Shown one piece after another: positions 23,837-35,297 of a stretch of 64,000 bases of DNA (positions are counted from its first letter, which is position 1; each line of letters starts with the position of its first letter). The DNA lies in NCBI GenBank assembly GCA_037954665.1, contig JBBMOL010000097.1:2046001-2110000 (forward strand), read 5' to 3'. Origin of the DNA: Laguncularia racemosa. Lineage: Eukaryota; Streptophyta; Magnoliopsida; Myrtales; Combretaceae. The notes beneath the pieces are model-generated. The model did no database searches, was not told where the DNA came from, and saw only the letters and a program-made list of their open reading frames with translations. The translations under genes and the position numbers were made by a program.

Positions 23837-24595
23837 CTCTGAAAAAGAAAGATTTAAACTGCACAGGATACTTATGTGGCTGGACCTAGAATACAACAGT
23901 GATGCTTTAAACTTTACACTGGAAAGCAATTTATTGTTGTCTCACTAGATTTAGCTTTTAGGAAATTTGACAAGTTTTCAAAATTAAGTTACTATTCTAG
24001 CTTTTGACAAAGTAGATAGAATTGGTAGATGGAGTTCTAAATTAGTTTAGCTTTATATTATTTACTTTTTTATTTTAGACAGATTATGTCTTTAAGATTA
24101 GGGTACGAGCAAAAGAATTAGATCATCTGCTCTTAAATATTTTTACTTACTCTTCCATAAGAAACGGAAAGTTGTCTACTATGTATTAAGATCCTCTTTT
24201 TATAAATACAAGAAGGCTTGTAAGAAGAAGGTAGACTTAGCCTTTAAAAAATAATAGAAGTGCTTTTGCTAAACCATAAGTCTCTAAACACTCTCTCTCT
24301 CCTTAATTCTTATAAGAAAGAAATTGTTTGGATTATGTCTATCTTTCGAGATTTAAAGTATGCTCTACACTTACTCTCATGAGGATCCTGTGTATAAAAA
24401 ATGAATCAACAATTCTTAAAACATAAAATCTATAATATAAAGAAAATAGGTGAGGTTCCAGAGGTATTGAGTGTTTGTAAATCACTGTAAAGAAGGTGTA
24501 GTGGTTATCAAGAAAGTCCTTATGACCTTCATAAAACAAGAATAGTGTTGATATATAATACTATCCAACTTACGTATCTATATTTGATTTTTCCA
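23837..24595. other. AT-rich spacer, no gene seen
   Basis: AT-rich; a TATA-like TATAAATACAAG near 24201 and a CT-rich stretch near 24290 could be parts of an old LTR, but no boundaries were found. Confidence 0.35.
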
Positions 24596-25006
24596 TTAAA
24601 AAAAAAAAAGAGGTGGTAAAAAAGTACTCACAATTCGGTCTGTGATTGGGGGAACTCCTTGATCCGTTTTCAACATTTCAAGGGCCTCGATTATGATATC
24701 TTTCAACGAGCTAGATTCGGAAGCGATTCTCAGAGACAGGTTTAGGGAATCTTCTTGAAAATCTCGACTCCTAATCCATTCTCGAACACGAAGGCTGCTC
24801 AAGACGAGAGTCTTGACGGTTTCTTGTTGAAAAATTAAACACCATGTTGGATGGCTCATCTTGAACGTTTTCTTGTAAAAAACAATCATTAAGTTGGATA
24901 TCTTGCCTTGAACGTTTTCTTGTAGAAAATTAATCGCCTTGTCGGATGACTCGTCTTGAATGTTTTCTTGTAGAAAATTAATCACCAGGCTGAATGTAAT
25001 GGGGTG
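24596..25006 (-). CDS. Unrecognised ORF with four 16-residue repeats
   Basis: A 129-codon minus-strand frame without an ATG at its start (the first possible codon is GTG at 24985; the frame is open back to a stop near 25009). Its first 64 residues are four repeats of 16 residues with core I-x-F-L-Q-E-N, encoded by a 48-bp DNA repeat (starts at about 24956, 24908, 24861 and 24812). A non-repetitive part with SRDFQEDSLNLSL follows. The frame runs to about 24628, where CGAATT is followed by GTGAGT, a good 5' splice site. Upstream, TTACATTCAG could be a 3' splice site. So it may be an internal exon of a gene or a gene fragment. I do not recognise a domain. Confidence 0.35.
   Translation of the reverse strand, partial: HPITFSLVINFLQENIQDESSDKAINFLQENVQGKISNLMIVFYKKTFKMSHPTWCLIFQQETVKTLVLSSLRVREWIRSRDFQEDSLNLSLRIASESSSLKDIIIEALEMLKTDQGVPPITDRIVSTFLPPLFFF
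24800..24990 (-). repeat. 48-bp tandem repeat, four degenerate copies
   Basis: The anchor TTGAACGTTTTCTTGTA recurs at 24861 and 24908, with changed copies at 24812 and 24956: spacing 49, 47 and 48. It keeps an open frame as a 16-residue protein repeat. Confidence 0.8.
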
Positions 25007-25009
25007 TGT

Positions 25010-26612
25010 TTAAAAGGTGGGATATATATAGACATAGGAAAGGGCAAACTTGGCCTAAAACCGGCCAATGAATTGCCGGTTTACAGGTTCAAAAAGTTTA
25101 AACCGGATTCAGCCCAAAATACCTCAGATCTATACTTCTGTCACTCTATCATTTTCTTATTCTTTCCTCTCTCTCTCTCTTCTCTCATTATCATACTATA
25201 ATAATAATGGCTTGGTCATCTGCCATAGGCCCATAGTGACTATGACTTGTGATAATTCAATTGTCTTTACCCTTTACGATTTTTGTGACTTTTTTTTTTC
25301 TTTTGTTTTATTTTTTTATTTTTATGTGCTTTCCTACTCTTCACTTTTGGCCATTTGTTTTTTTTTTTTTTCTTTTTTTCATGGCGGGTTGAACTGCCTG
25401 TTCAATAGACCTGTTGGCTCAGCTAGTTTCTATTATTAAATAGCTATGGATCTACTTAAATTGACCAACTTGAACCGATTTTTTAGTTCAAACTGACCCT
25501 TTTCTAAGTATATAGGTTTGGATATTGACAACCTTGTTCTTACATTTTATTTATTGAAATATACATATTATTTTATTAACACCTATGTATCATGTGCTAA
25601 AGTAGGCTTATATATACTCTTTTAAAATACAGTAGACGTAACAAAAAAATAACACATTCTTCTTTTTTCACCATAAAAGCTTTACTGTTCGACTTCCTCT
25701 GCTTCTTCTATCTTACCTTAATCCATAAGCATTTCATCTCAATATTAGATTGAATCACAATTTTTTAATTATTTTGTTTACATGGTCATACAGATAGTGA
25801 TGTGACAACTGAAATTGTAGTTGAGACAATAAGATAGTAGTTAGCCGTTGGCGGTATCGAGTTGAGAGTAGCACATAAGGATAAGTGAGTAATTTAGAAA
25901 AAAATTTGGCTAAGGGAGGTCATATATCTGGATTTTTCTTCATTGCACTAGAGGTAGGCATGATTTGGTTCAATATAATCTATCCTTGAAGTCGAATAGA
26001 ATCATACATTATGATTTTTTTTTTCTACTCGAAATCTAATCAAATCATACGGTTCGATTTATAACTTTTTTTAACCTAAAAAAAAATAATTTGATTTAGT
26101 TTAATTCACAGTTCAAACCGGTTTTACATGTTTTATTAATTTTTTTATATATAAGTCAATAAATTATAAATAATTATACTTGATAAAAAAAGATTGAATT
26201 ATTATTATTTCTCTGATATCACTTACCATTTTTAATATTTATGTGATATATTTAAGGAGATCTAATTATTTCTCTCAAGATGATTATGGTTTCTATATAA
26301 ATTAGTGAGCAAAATTATAAATAAAAAGTAGTAAATTACTTAATGAAAACCAAATAAGAGAAGGAATTGAATAAGTAATATAAAATCCTCTTTTGCAATT
26401 ATACAGTTTCTAAATTTTTATTGCCATTTTATTTTATTTTTAATTTTCATAGTTTGGTTTAGGTTGTAATTATTTTCGAACCTAAAAAAATGATTTAAAC
26501 ATAATTTACAGTTTGATTTAATCCAATTCATGACTACATTGGTTTTTTTGCCACCCTCCACTTGCACTAATTCAATTTCCTGCACAAGGACAACTTAAGC
26601 CACTTGCCAACA
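25010..26612. other. AT-rich DNA with CGGTT/GAACCG patches, no gene
   Basis: Open frames at 25004-25439 are Phe/Ser-rich readings of T-runs. Patches of CCGGTTT/TTCAAACCGG words at 25060-25110, 25470-25490 and 26050-26130 resemble sequence common in plant repeats, but no boundary or coding capacity was found. Confidence 0.4.
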
Positions 26613-27452
26613 CAAATTTGTGAGAAATCCATTAAAATAATATATTTAAAAAAAATAATTATAAAATAGGGTACCCGACAAACTTATTTTCGAAATAGGT
26701 AGTGAAGATATGGATCCAGAATACATCTTTAACAATTTGTATTGAAGGTGCATACCTAAAATGAGCCTTCAGTACATTTGCATTAAAGGGGCATTCCAAG
26801 TGTGTGCCTTTAGTATTTATCGCAATATTTTTTAATAAATTTTAGATTTATGATTTTTTTTGTTATTCTTATGTAAAATTTTAATTTTTTTTAAAAAATA
26901 TTAATTTGAGAAGATTTATTATTGAAATAAAATTATTAAAACTCATGTAAAGAAAATCATAAATAAATTTTGTGATTATTGGAATGCTTTCGACAGGTAG
27001 AAAACTAATTAGGTATTTTCTTCAATCTGGTAGGTGCTATAATTATTTTTTAATTTTTTATAATTATTTTCACAAATGGTAATTCTAATTTTCTTTACAT
27101 GATTTTTAATAAAAAAATTTCCAATAATTAATTTTCTTAAATTAAATTTTTGATTTAAAAAAAATTAAAAGTTTGCATAAGAATAACAAAAAATAATAAT
27201 TTTTGTAAATTTAAAAATTATAAAAATCAATTCAAAATATTTAAAAAAAATTGTGATATATTTTGAAAGTGCATACCTAGATTGTGCCTTCAGTTACTGA
27301 AGGCATATTTTGAATACACACCCTTCAGTAAAAATTGTTAAGTGCGTATTCTTGATCTACGTTTTTATCACCTATTTTAAGAATAAGTTTACTGGATATT
27401 TTATTTTGTAATTATTTAAAAAATATTATTTTAATAAATTTTCCCAAATTTG
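26613..27452. mobile_element. Foldback element 1: whole-length inverted repeat
   Basis: The left half and the reverse complement of the right half align along nearly their whole length with scattered mismatches, centred near 27032. The ends are CAAATTTGTGAGAAATCC and, reversed, CAAATTTGGGAAAATTT. Inside, matched pairs include AACAATTTGTATTGAAGG with AACAATTTTTACTGAAGG and TGTTATTCTTATGTAAAA with TGTTATTCTTATGCAAAC. Arms are about 400 bases with little or no loop, and there is no coding region. It resembles a non-autonomous DNA transposon of the long-inverted-repeat (foldback or Mutator-like) kind. No target duplication could be assigned. Confidence 0.75.
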
Positions 27453-29239
27453 TTCCTAATGATTTATGCTAGAAATAAAATAGGTTAGGAAGAGTAAAAG
27501 ACACGCACAACCAATCTCCCTTTCGTCTCTATCTCACGACACCATCTCTCTCTCCCTCTCCCTCTACAAAGTTTCCTGACAAGAAGATTTCATTAAAACA
27601 ATTCATTTGGAAAGCACCCATCCAATTTCGACCTCCACGGTCGTAAGGTCAATAGAAGAAAATAATTAATAATACCAATAACAAGACTATACATATGTAT
27701 GTCAACTTCTAGGAGGAAAGAGGCTTAATTGTAATTTTCATTTCGTTAAAAGCACAATCCAAGTTACTTCCGAATCAAATCATAGGAAAATATATAAATG
27801 GGCATGACTACTAGAAGCATGTGGATACGGATACACATATTTCGATTTCATATGGTTTAGTATTCAGCATATAATAATAATAAATAAATAAATAAAAAGA
27901 TTATTGCTCACATGCAAATATCCCTTGAGGCTGAAGGCTTCGAAAAATTTGTTGCTATACACATTTTAATTTCTTATTGTTCAATGTCTAGTGTTAACAA
28001 AATAAATCAAAAATGGAATTCGTTAAACTAATTTAGTAAAGTATAGAAAGTATGAAGACACAGATACTCGCATATATGGTCGAGCCCCTAGAAGAACCCC
28101 AGCAATGTTTATTGCTAAGATAAAACTTACTAGCCAAAGTAATAAAACATAATATAAAAAGTGTACATAAATTTACATGAATCTAAGGGTAGACGCAACT
28201 CGGTTGGGTTTGCTTTTTCATTCAAATTAAACAAAACTATAAAAATACACTTAAGTTTTTTATAACTTCAAACCAAACCGTATAATTCAAATTAGAAGTT
28301 TTTCCAAATCATAAAATTTTGATTTGATTCAGTTTGATTTATAGATTGAACCATATTTTATAATCAAGGAAAATATATATATTTGCTTAATATGTAATCT
28401 TATGTAAAAAGTAATAGAAAAATTACAATCGAGGAAATCAATACTTAGAGTCAAGCTTAAATAGGGGATCAAACTTTTTAATGGTTAACATAGAGAATCA
28501 AAATTATTTTAAGTGATTAAAATAAAGAATTAAACTTTTGAATGATTAAAATAAAATATTAATGTTTTGTTAAGTAGTGCAAACAGAAAATTTGTTATTA
28601 TTATACAAAAATTTTCAATGGTTTAGAAAGAGAATTTGTTACTGTATGTAATTGTGCCATAATAAGATCTCATATTTGAACTATGTAACTTAACATTGAG
28701 TTTCCATTTGAACTATTTTAAAGTTCAATATTCTATTTAAACTTCACATCAAACGTTGATTTTCTCAAAAAATAATATATCCATTTAATAATATTAAGTA
28801 GTGACATCATATGAGTTATTGATGAAGTCAATATTTATGTATAAATATCTATTAACAATTAACTTCATTCATAAGTTAATGTATAACATATAATTTGAGT
28901 TGACAAATATATATAATTCATAAATTATGGTCATACAAGTTTAATATATGTTCATCTAAATAAATGTAAATTAATAATTCTTTTAAGTGTTATATTATAA
29001 AAAAATATAATTTTTTACTTACAATTAAAATATTACTATTTTTTTAAATGATTTCATTTAGTTTTATAGTTTGGTTCGATTTATTCTTCTAAATTAATAT
29101 TAAATTTATGTTTAATTTGGCTTAGTTTGGAAATTTTTAAACCAATTTCCAAAAAAAAAAAAATCATATTTTCGATTTGGTTTAGCTCAGTTTGCGAATA
29201 TAATATATATAATACATACATACTATAATGTTAAGAACT
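27453..29239. other. AT-rich intergenic DNA, no gene seen
   Basis: Contains a CT-rich microsatellite-like stretch (27540-27570) and GGTTTGATTT/AACCAAATC-type words at 28190-28360 and 29040-29190, similar to those near 26000-26500. No reading frame or bounded element. Confidence 0.4.
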
Positions 29240-29880
29240 TTCACTCCATGCCTCAAACGGGTGCCTCTTAAGATTCTATCACTATGGGTCTTTAAGCTAA
29301 GCCAAGCACAAATATCAATTAATTTATCAATTAGATATACTTTAGGCTCATTTTAGTTTCTAAGCTAACACCTACAAGTAATACTTAAGGATTATATGTA
29401 CTTGAAAAAGTAGTTTCAGTTTGTCTACAATTATCTAACACTATCAAAACCTATCATGTAACATAATTAGTCTAACCTTAGTACTATCCTTAAAAATCAC
29501 TTAAGTTCATTTGATTTGCTAAACTAAGGATTATTTTGTTATACTATTAGCATTTAACCTCTCACATTAGATTATTGTATATAAAATTTTGGTTTAGATA
29601 TGATGAAAATTAAGAAAAAGGAAGAAAGAAGCTTTTACAAAGGTTTCAAGGAAAACATGGCCATGTACATGACTATATAGAGGAATACTAGAAGAAACAC
29701 AACTGTGTACATGGCTGTGTATCTCAATGTGCAAAAAGGCCGAAGAACATGCTCAAGTATGCGACTATGTATGTGGCCATGTAACTCAACATAGGTAAGT
29801 ATATGCCTGTATACTACAAACAACTTCTCCTAAAACTTTTCAGACCCACACATTTTGCCTATCCCAATGATTGTAATTTT
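29240..29880 (-). repeat. Chromovirus-type LTR fragment
   Basis: The reverse complement follows 16510-17140 segment by segment: the CATGTACATGGCCATG words, then GTTACATGATAGGTTTTGATAG, then a TTGGCTTA-C-TTAA-G block. Both ends are lost in divergence; it is an inverted relative of the LTR at 15990-17955. Confidence 0.7.
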
Positions 29881-30053
29881 ACTTAAATCCCTTTAGAAAG
29901 TTGCATCCATTCTACACCAAAACCCCAATATAAGATTTAACTCTGTTGTAACCAAGAAAAATAGCAATAATTCACTTAGTTAAAATGTGTGAAAAGAGAG
30001 ACAAAGAGACATACTGACTTAATGTTATCAGCCCATCTATTACCCTAGACTTA

Positions 30054-31466
30054 TAGACAAGTGTACTTATCGATTTTATAGTATAATAGATATTAATATC
30101 AAGTATCGATTCCACATACTTTGAGTACTAGAATTAGCCCTTCTTTTATTCTCTAATATGCAAAATCAAGTAAAGTAGAAAAACAACAAGTATTTTAAAG
30201 AGAATAACAATTATTAAGAATGTATTTGGATATTGAATCCCCTTACAACTACTAATATAATTAACTAATTATTATTTAATTTTATTACTATATTCATAAA
30301 TTGTGAGAGTTTTTAATTTGAACTAATAGCTCTCAAGTCTACTAATTACTAATTCTAAGTTGATTAATTGGAATCTCTTCGTAATTAAAACCCCTAGAAT
30401 TGTATTACTTTTGCTCTATGAATTTCACTATTAAATTTGATCATAATTCAGAAAATTTACATCGTCCTTTCTCTAGAATTGCATGTAATGCCTTCCAATT
30501 ATACTAGATTTATTCAAGTATAGGATCTCTTGATCTCTATAAATGAAATCAGACTTCAAACTAATACACTGATAATATTAATTTAAAAACAATGAATAAC
30601 ACATAATTGAATCACAAGAATAACAATAATTTCATCGAATAATAAGTTAGAAAATCACATGCTCATTCTAAAGTTTATCATACCCAAGTACAAAATTGAA
30701 AATTAAGCTAGTATCATATTGAAATTAAAAGCGAAAATATTAAAATAGTGCATAAAGAAGAACATCAATAAAACATAAATAACAGTAAAATCAATAACTA
30801 TGCTAATACTAATCTAAAACTCTATCTCCCTATAGTTGGAATTTCATACTCCTTTTATATTGATCCAATGTCTCCCTTTTAGGAAAGTTGTAGTTTCCTA
30901 GTAAAAATAAAAAATCCTCATAGATGAAGAAATATTGCTTCAATAGGTAGGAATTGTATCTCTAAGAAATAGGAAACTTCACTTCTCATGAAAGGAAGTT
31001 AAATCTTTAGGATAAATTGCTTTTAAGGAAAGAAAAACCAAGCTTGAAAAATTAATTTGGAAAGTAGATAATTTGCTTGGCACGGTCATGCTAATACCCG
31101 TATACCATTTTGTTTTGAAAATATCGAAAATTTCCTTCAACACACCCTCTGACATGAGTGTGTACTTGAACATGTACCTTTGCATGGCCTCTTGCACGGC
31201 TTCTCCAAAAGGCTCTATTCTTACTTTGTTCAACACTATCTCAAACACGGCCATGTTGTACACCATGCCATACTTTCCAACATTGTATATTTATATTGTT
31301 ACATCAAATTTCACATATTTCTTTTATTTCATTAAAAATTACATTTCAAAACTGTAAAATCAACATAAAGAATGATTAAATGCAACATCCATGCATATTA
31401 TGAGAAAATTAAACAAAATACTATTATAATTGTTATAAAAAAATATGTATTCTATAACACTCATCA
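30054..31466 (-). repeat. Solo Athila-type LTR
   Basis: On the minus strand it starts TGATGAGTG at 31466 and ends at the AAGTACACTTGTCTA block near 30054. It is colinear with the Athila-like 5' LTR at 51932-53444 (start TGATAAGTG; right end GGTACACTTGCCTCACATCA; CGGCCATGT words in the left third). Length 1413 against 1513 bases. CTTA flanks both ends (30050-30053, 31467-31470), a possible partial target duplication. No primer site or internal DNA adjoins, so it looks like a recombined solo LTR. Confidence 0.6.
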
Positions 31467-31590
31467 CTTAAGCAGGTTTTTATACTCTTTATGGTAAAAG
31501 ATTGAAATGCTCCTTTCTTAAAAAGTGTTTTATTTTTATTTGCCTTAGACTTTATAACTTTATTCTTTTCTATTTTTTTAAATATTATAG

Positions 31591-31987
31591 TGTTGCTTTT
31601 GCATGTTACTTGTGTGTGTTAGATTTGAAAATTTAATGAACCTAAATGAACTTATTACTAATTTGGACTTGTATCTAGCTTAGGCCAAGAGATGACTGCC
31701 AACAATTGGCTAGACCCCCACTGATTAGTAAGTTATGGTGTTCTAAATGGAGTAGTTTACTAAAAGGATATGGTAGTTTAGGCATTGTCGTTGTTAGTGG
31801 GTTGCTGATTAAGGGGACTACCGTGGTTACAAGTTGATGTCTTAGTAGAAAGCTTTAGCTAATCATACTAACATTAAGGGTCACTTGTTTGGACATATAT
31901 ATCAACAACCAATTCAATAGCAACCTTGAGATGACATGACTAGTTTTTTGACTCGTGGGTTTTTGAGGAGTACTTAACACTAGATAA

Positions 31988-32026
<39 letters not shown>

Positions 32027-32597
32027 AGATTTGGGTTCATAAGTTATCCTAAGTTTATCATGCTAAGACTTTATTGTATTAAACCACTAAATTGAAGATA
32101 ATAACTAATTTTATTTGTTGCATTAGTGCTAAGCTATGTGTATGTGATTGAATGCTTAGCATCTAAATATGCTTATGGTAGCTATGTACTGAGATTCAAC
32201 TCAACTTTATTGAATTTATTTTTTTATAAGAATAGATATAGTTGATGCATTTTACCATTATGATGAGTCGGTATATGATTTTTACGTTAGATGTAGGGAA
32301 GATGTCAGCTATGAGGACTATAAGGGGAAGTATTAATTTGTGACTAGATATATGTAATCCTAAGGATCATGGACCTCTATATGTTTGTGTTGGTTGTTGT
32401 ATTTTACTATTTGACTAGCAAACTTAGTTTATGTACTTACTTGGTTTAGCTATAGCAAAGTTGTATATGTGGATACTTCTAGACTCCTTTAAGCCATATA
32501 GTTATTTATATGTTATGTTGTATATAATGTGAGTTTGGTAATCATGTATATTCATTGTGAAACTAGTAAGTTTTAAGTCTTAACATTCCATGCTAAG
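31591..32597 (+). repeat. Direct repeat copy 1 (chromovirus-type LTR)
   Basis: Starts TGTTGCTTTTGCATG and ends ATTCCATGCTAAG. It is matched over about 1 kb by 33578-34528, with shared blocks such as GGTTACAAGTTGATGT, GATGACATGACTAGTTTTT and GTGCTAAGCTATGTGTATG. Its first part resembles 17040-17140, placing it in the same LTR family. No coding region. Confidence 0.75.
31991..32022 (+). repeat. (GT)n microsatellite
   Basis: About 15 GT units inside repeat copy 1. The sister copy (33963-33980) has only about 4-5 units, so the run grew after duplication. Confidence 0.9.
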
Positions 32598-33577
32598 TAG
32601 TTTGTGAGTGGGCTTGACTCACTTATATCTTTGCTTTGAGACTTTGTGCGCATGTAGTTGTAGTTTAAACTTTTTGTGAAGTCACTATAGTGGTTAGTTG
32701 AAAGCACGGTTGGAAAATTGCACATTAATTAGTAAGGAGTTGGTAGTTCATTATTTGCAAATATTAGTTGTAGCTTGTTCTTATTGTGATTTACTTGCGG
32801 ATGGTTAAAGTAAGGTGTTGGTAGATAACTGTGTGTTATAACGCAATGTTGTGGTAGATAGGCAAGTTATGGTCATGTTAAATTTCTTTTTAGTGGATTA
32901 TACTCATTGTAATTGATTGTTTCAATGGGTGAAATAGGACTTTTTGGTTACTTTTAAGTTGTACTTGTATTGGTGAGTAGTGGTTTTTTCCGATTTTAGA
33001 CATTGTAGAAAAAGTACTCTATATGTGGCTATGTCATTTTCTTTTATGTATGCAATTGTCCTTATAGGTGATCATAAGGGTTACATGGGTAACCATAATG
33101 CTAGGATGGGTGGAAAGAGAGTGATTGAAACACTTCTTGTGCATAGAGAACTATACATTGTTGTGTAATTCATTTTGTTTTAATCTTGTAATAAGGGAGC
33201 TCTACATTGAGCACATAGTTGGAAGTAGTTGGTTAAAGAGTAACTTAAGAGTCTATGTGAGGGAGGCTGGATTCAATTCTAAGGACATCGTTTACATTGA
33301 CCTAATCGATGATGAGTGGTAAGAGAGAAGCTATGGTAATAGTATATATATATGTTCATTTAATTATTTAATTTAGAAAAAAGTATATTTTTAGTACTTA
33401 ATGTTTGACCAGTCTTCTATTTGAGTCTTAAACTTTTTTTTTTTTTTAAAAAAAGAAGGGATAAGTTTAATTTCTACAAGCAATTAACGACATGTAATGT
33501 ATTTATATTAGGATCTAAATCCATGGAATTTAGGTTATTTATTGAAAAGCTCATTTCAAGTATGTAGATACTTGAAG
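32598..33577. other. Spacer between the two direct repeats
   Basis: About 980 bases. The left end (GTGAGTGGGCTTGACTCACTT, 32603) resembles the right end of the LTR at 17455, so the LTR may extend into it. Short frames at 32980-33322 have no recognised domain. A run of T then A lies at 33429-33445. Confidence 0.4.
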
Positions 33578-34544
33578 TGTTGCTTATGTATGTTACTTGT
33601 GCATGTTACGTTTAAAAATTCAATGAACCCAATCAAACCAATTACTAATGTAATGTGCTATTTGTATCTAGCTTAGGCCAAAAGATGACTACTGCCGATT
33701 GGCTAAACTCCCATTGATTAGTAAGATGTGGTAGTTTACATGTTGACATTATCAATGGTTTACTAATTAAGGGGACTATCATGGTTACAAGTTGATGTGT
33801 TGAAAGAAAACTCTAGCTAGTCATAGTAGCATTATGGGTTGCTTGTTTAGACGATAGTAGTGTACCTCTAATCAACAACTGATTTAATAGCAACCTTAGG
33901 ATGACATGACTAGTTTTTGGACTTGTGGGTATTTGGGGAGTACTCAACACCATATACATATAAGTGTGTGTGTATGTGTGAGATTTATAGTCATAAGTTA
34001 TCCCAAGTATTAGCACGCTAAGATTTTGTTGTATTAAACCACTAAATTGAACATAATAACTAATTGTATTTGTTACATTAGTGCTAAGCTATGTGTATGT
34101 GATTGAATGCTTGGCATCTAACTATGCTTATGGTAGCTATGTACTAAGATTCAACTCAATTTTGTAGAATTTATTTTTTTTATAGGAACAAGTATAGTTG
34201 ATGCATTTTACTATTATGACGAGTTGTTACATGATTATTATGTTAGATGTGGGGATGATGCCAGCAATGAGGACTATTAACTTATGGCCTGGTATGTGCG
34301 GCATTGAGGATCATGTACCTCATATGTTTGTGTTGGTTGTTGTATTTGACTCGCAAACTTAGTTTATGTACTTGGTTCAATTGTAGCAAAGTTGTATATG
34401 TGGATATTGTTGGACTCTTTTGAGCCATATAATTATATAATTGTTATGGTACATATAATGTGAGTTTGACAACCACATATATTAATTATGAAATTAGTAG
34501 GTTCTAAGTCTTAACATTCTATGCTAAGGTATAGATATGTGCTG
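33578..34544 (+). repeat. Direct repeat copy 2, cut by a later insertion
   Basis: Starts TGTTGCTTATGTATG; homologous to 31591-32597 up to 34528. Sixteen bases later, at AGGTT, the Tat-type element 34550-42885 is inserted. The repeat is therefore older than that insertion. Confidence 0.75.
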
Positions 34545-34549
34545 AGGTT
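34545..34549. other. Target-site duplication, left (AGGTT)
   Basis: AGGTT directly before the TG of the 5' LTR, repeated at 42886-42890 directly after the 3' LTR. Confidence 0.9.
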
Positions 34550-34684
34550 TGTAAAGACCCCATTTTTGCCCTATTGGCTTTTGTTTTTATTTATTTATTA
34601 TTATTTTAAATTTTACACCCTAATTAAAAAAAAAAGAAGAAGTTAATTTACATTTTGCGTGCATAACATGATGAGAAAAAAGCT

Positions 34685-34749
34685 TGGCCTAGTTGGCAAA
34701 GCCCATGGTCACACTCACACAAAAGATGGCAGGTCAAACATTCAAAACT
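34685..34749 (+). promoter_or_regulatory. tRNA-like A and B boxes in the 5' LTR
   Basis: TGGCCTAGTTGG (34685-34696) fits the A-box pattern TRGYNNARNNGG at all 12 positions. ATTCAAAAC (34740-34748) fits the B-box pattern at 8 of 9. Spacing is 42-43 bases. In the 3' LTR the B-like part survives (ATTCGAAAC, about 41180) but the A-like part is rearranged. Confidence 0.5.
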
Positions 34750-35289
34750 TGGGGGATGCAAGATTGTGTCCTAAAATACTATTGCCCAAGCGCGTGCAGT
34801 ACACACGCGTGTGTAGGCGCATTCGATGAACAATGATGGCACTATTCATCTTCCTCTTCCTTCTAAATTTGAATTTAGTTGGTTTAGGAAGCCCGTGATT
34901 GCCATTTTTTTGCCCAATTTCAACCAATTTTTTATTATTGTTTATCAAACAAAAATGGAAATCAATAGATGGGGTAGAAGCTAAAAGATATCAAATTTGA
35001 ATAAATTGATAAAGGAAAGTACTTAAAAAATACACTCAAAGTTTGGCTAAAATAAGAAAATACATATATGGGTCTAATTGTTTTTTGACAAAATTTTATG
35101 TGTAATATTCAATTTAATAACATATTTAGGATAAGTAAAGCTTCTAGAACATGAATATATCCTTTAATACTTTCGATTATCACAAATTCATGTTCAATTT
35201 TGGCAAAAAAATATTCAAGATCCTTAAATACTCATTAATCCAATTTTGGTAAATTTAAGTTTCCTTGCTTAAAATTGAGGCCATAGAAT

Positions 35290-35297
35290 TATAAATA
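35290..35297 (+). promoter_or_regulatory. LTR TATA box
   Basis: TATAAATA followed by GGACC. A start of transcription about 30 bases on would fall near 35325. The matching part of the 3' LTR is deleted (junction about 41716-41720). Confidence 0.6.
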
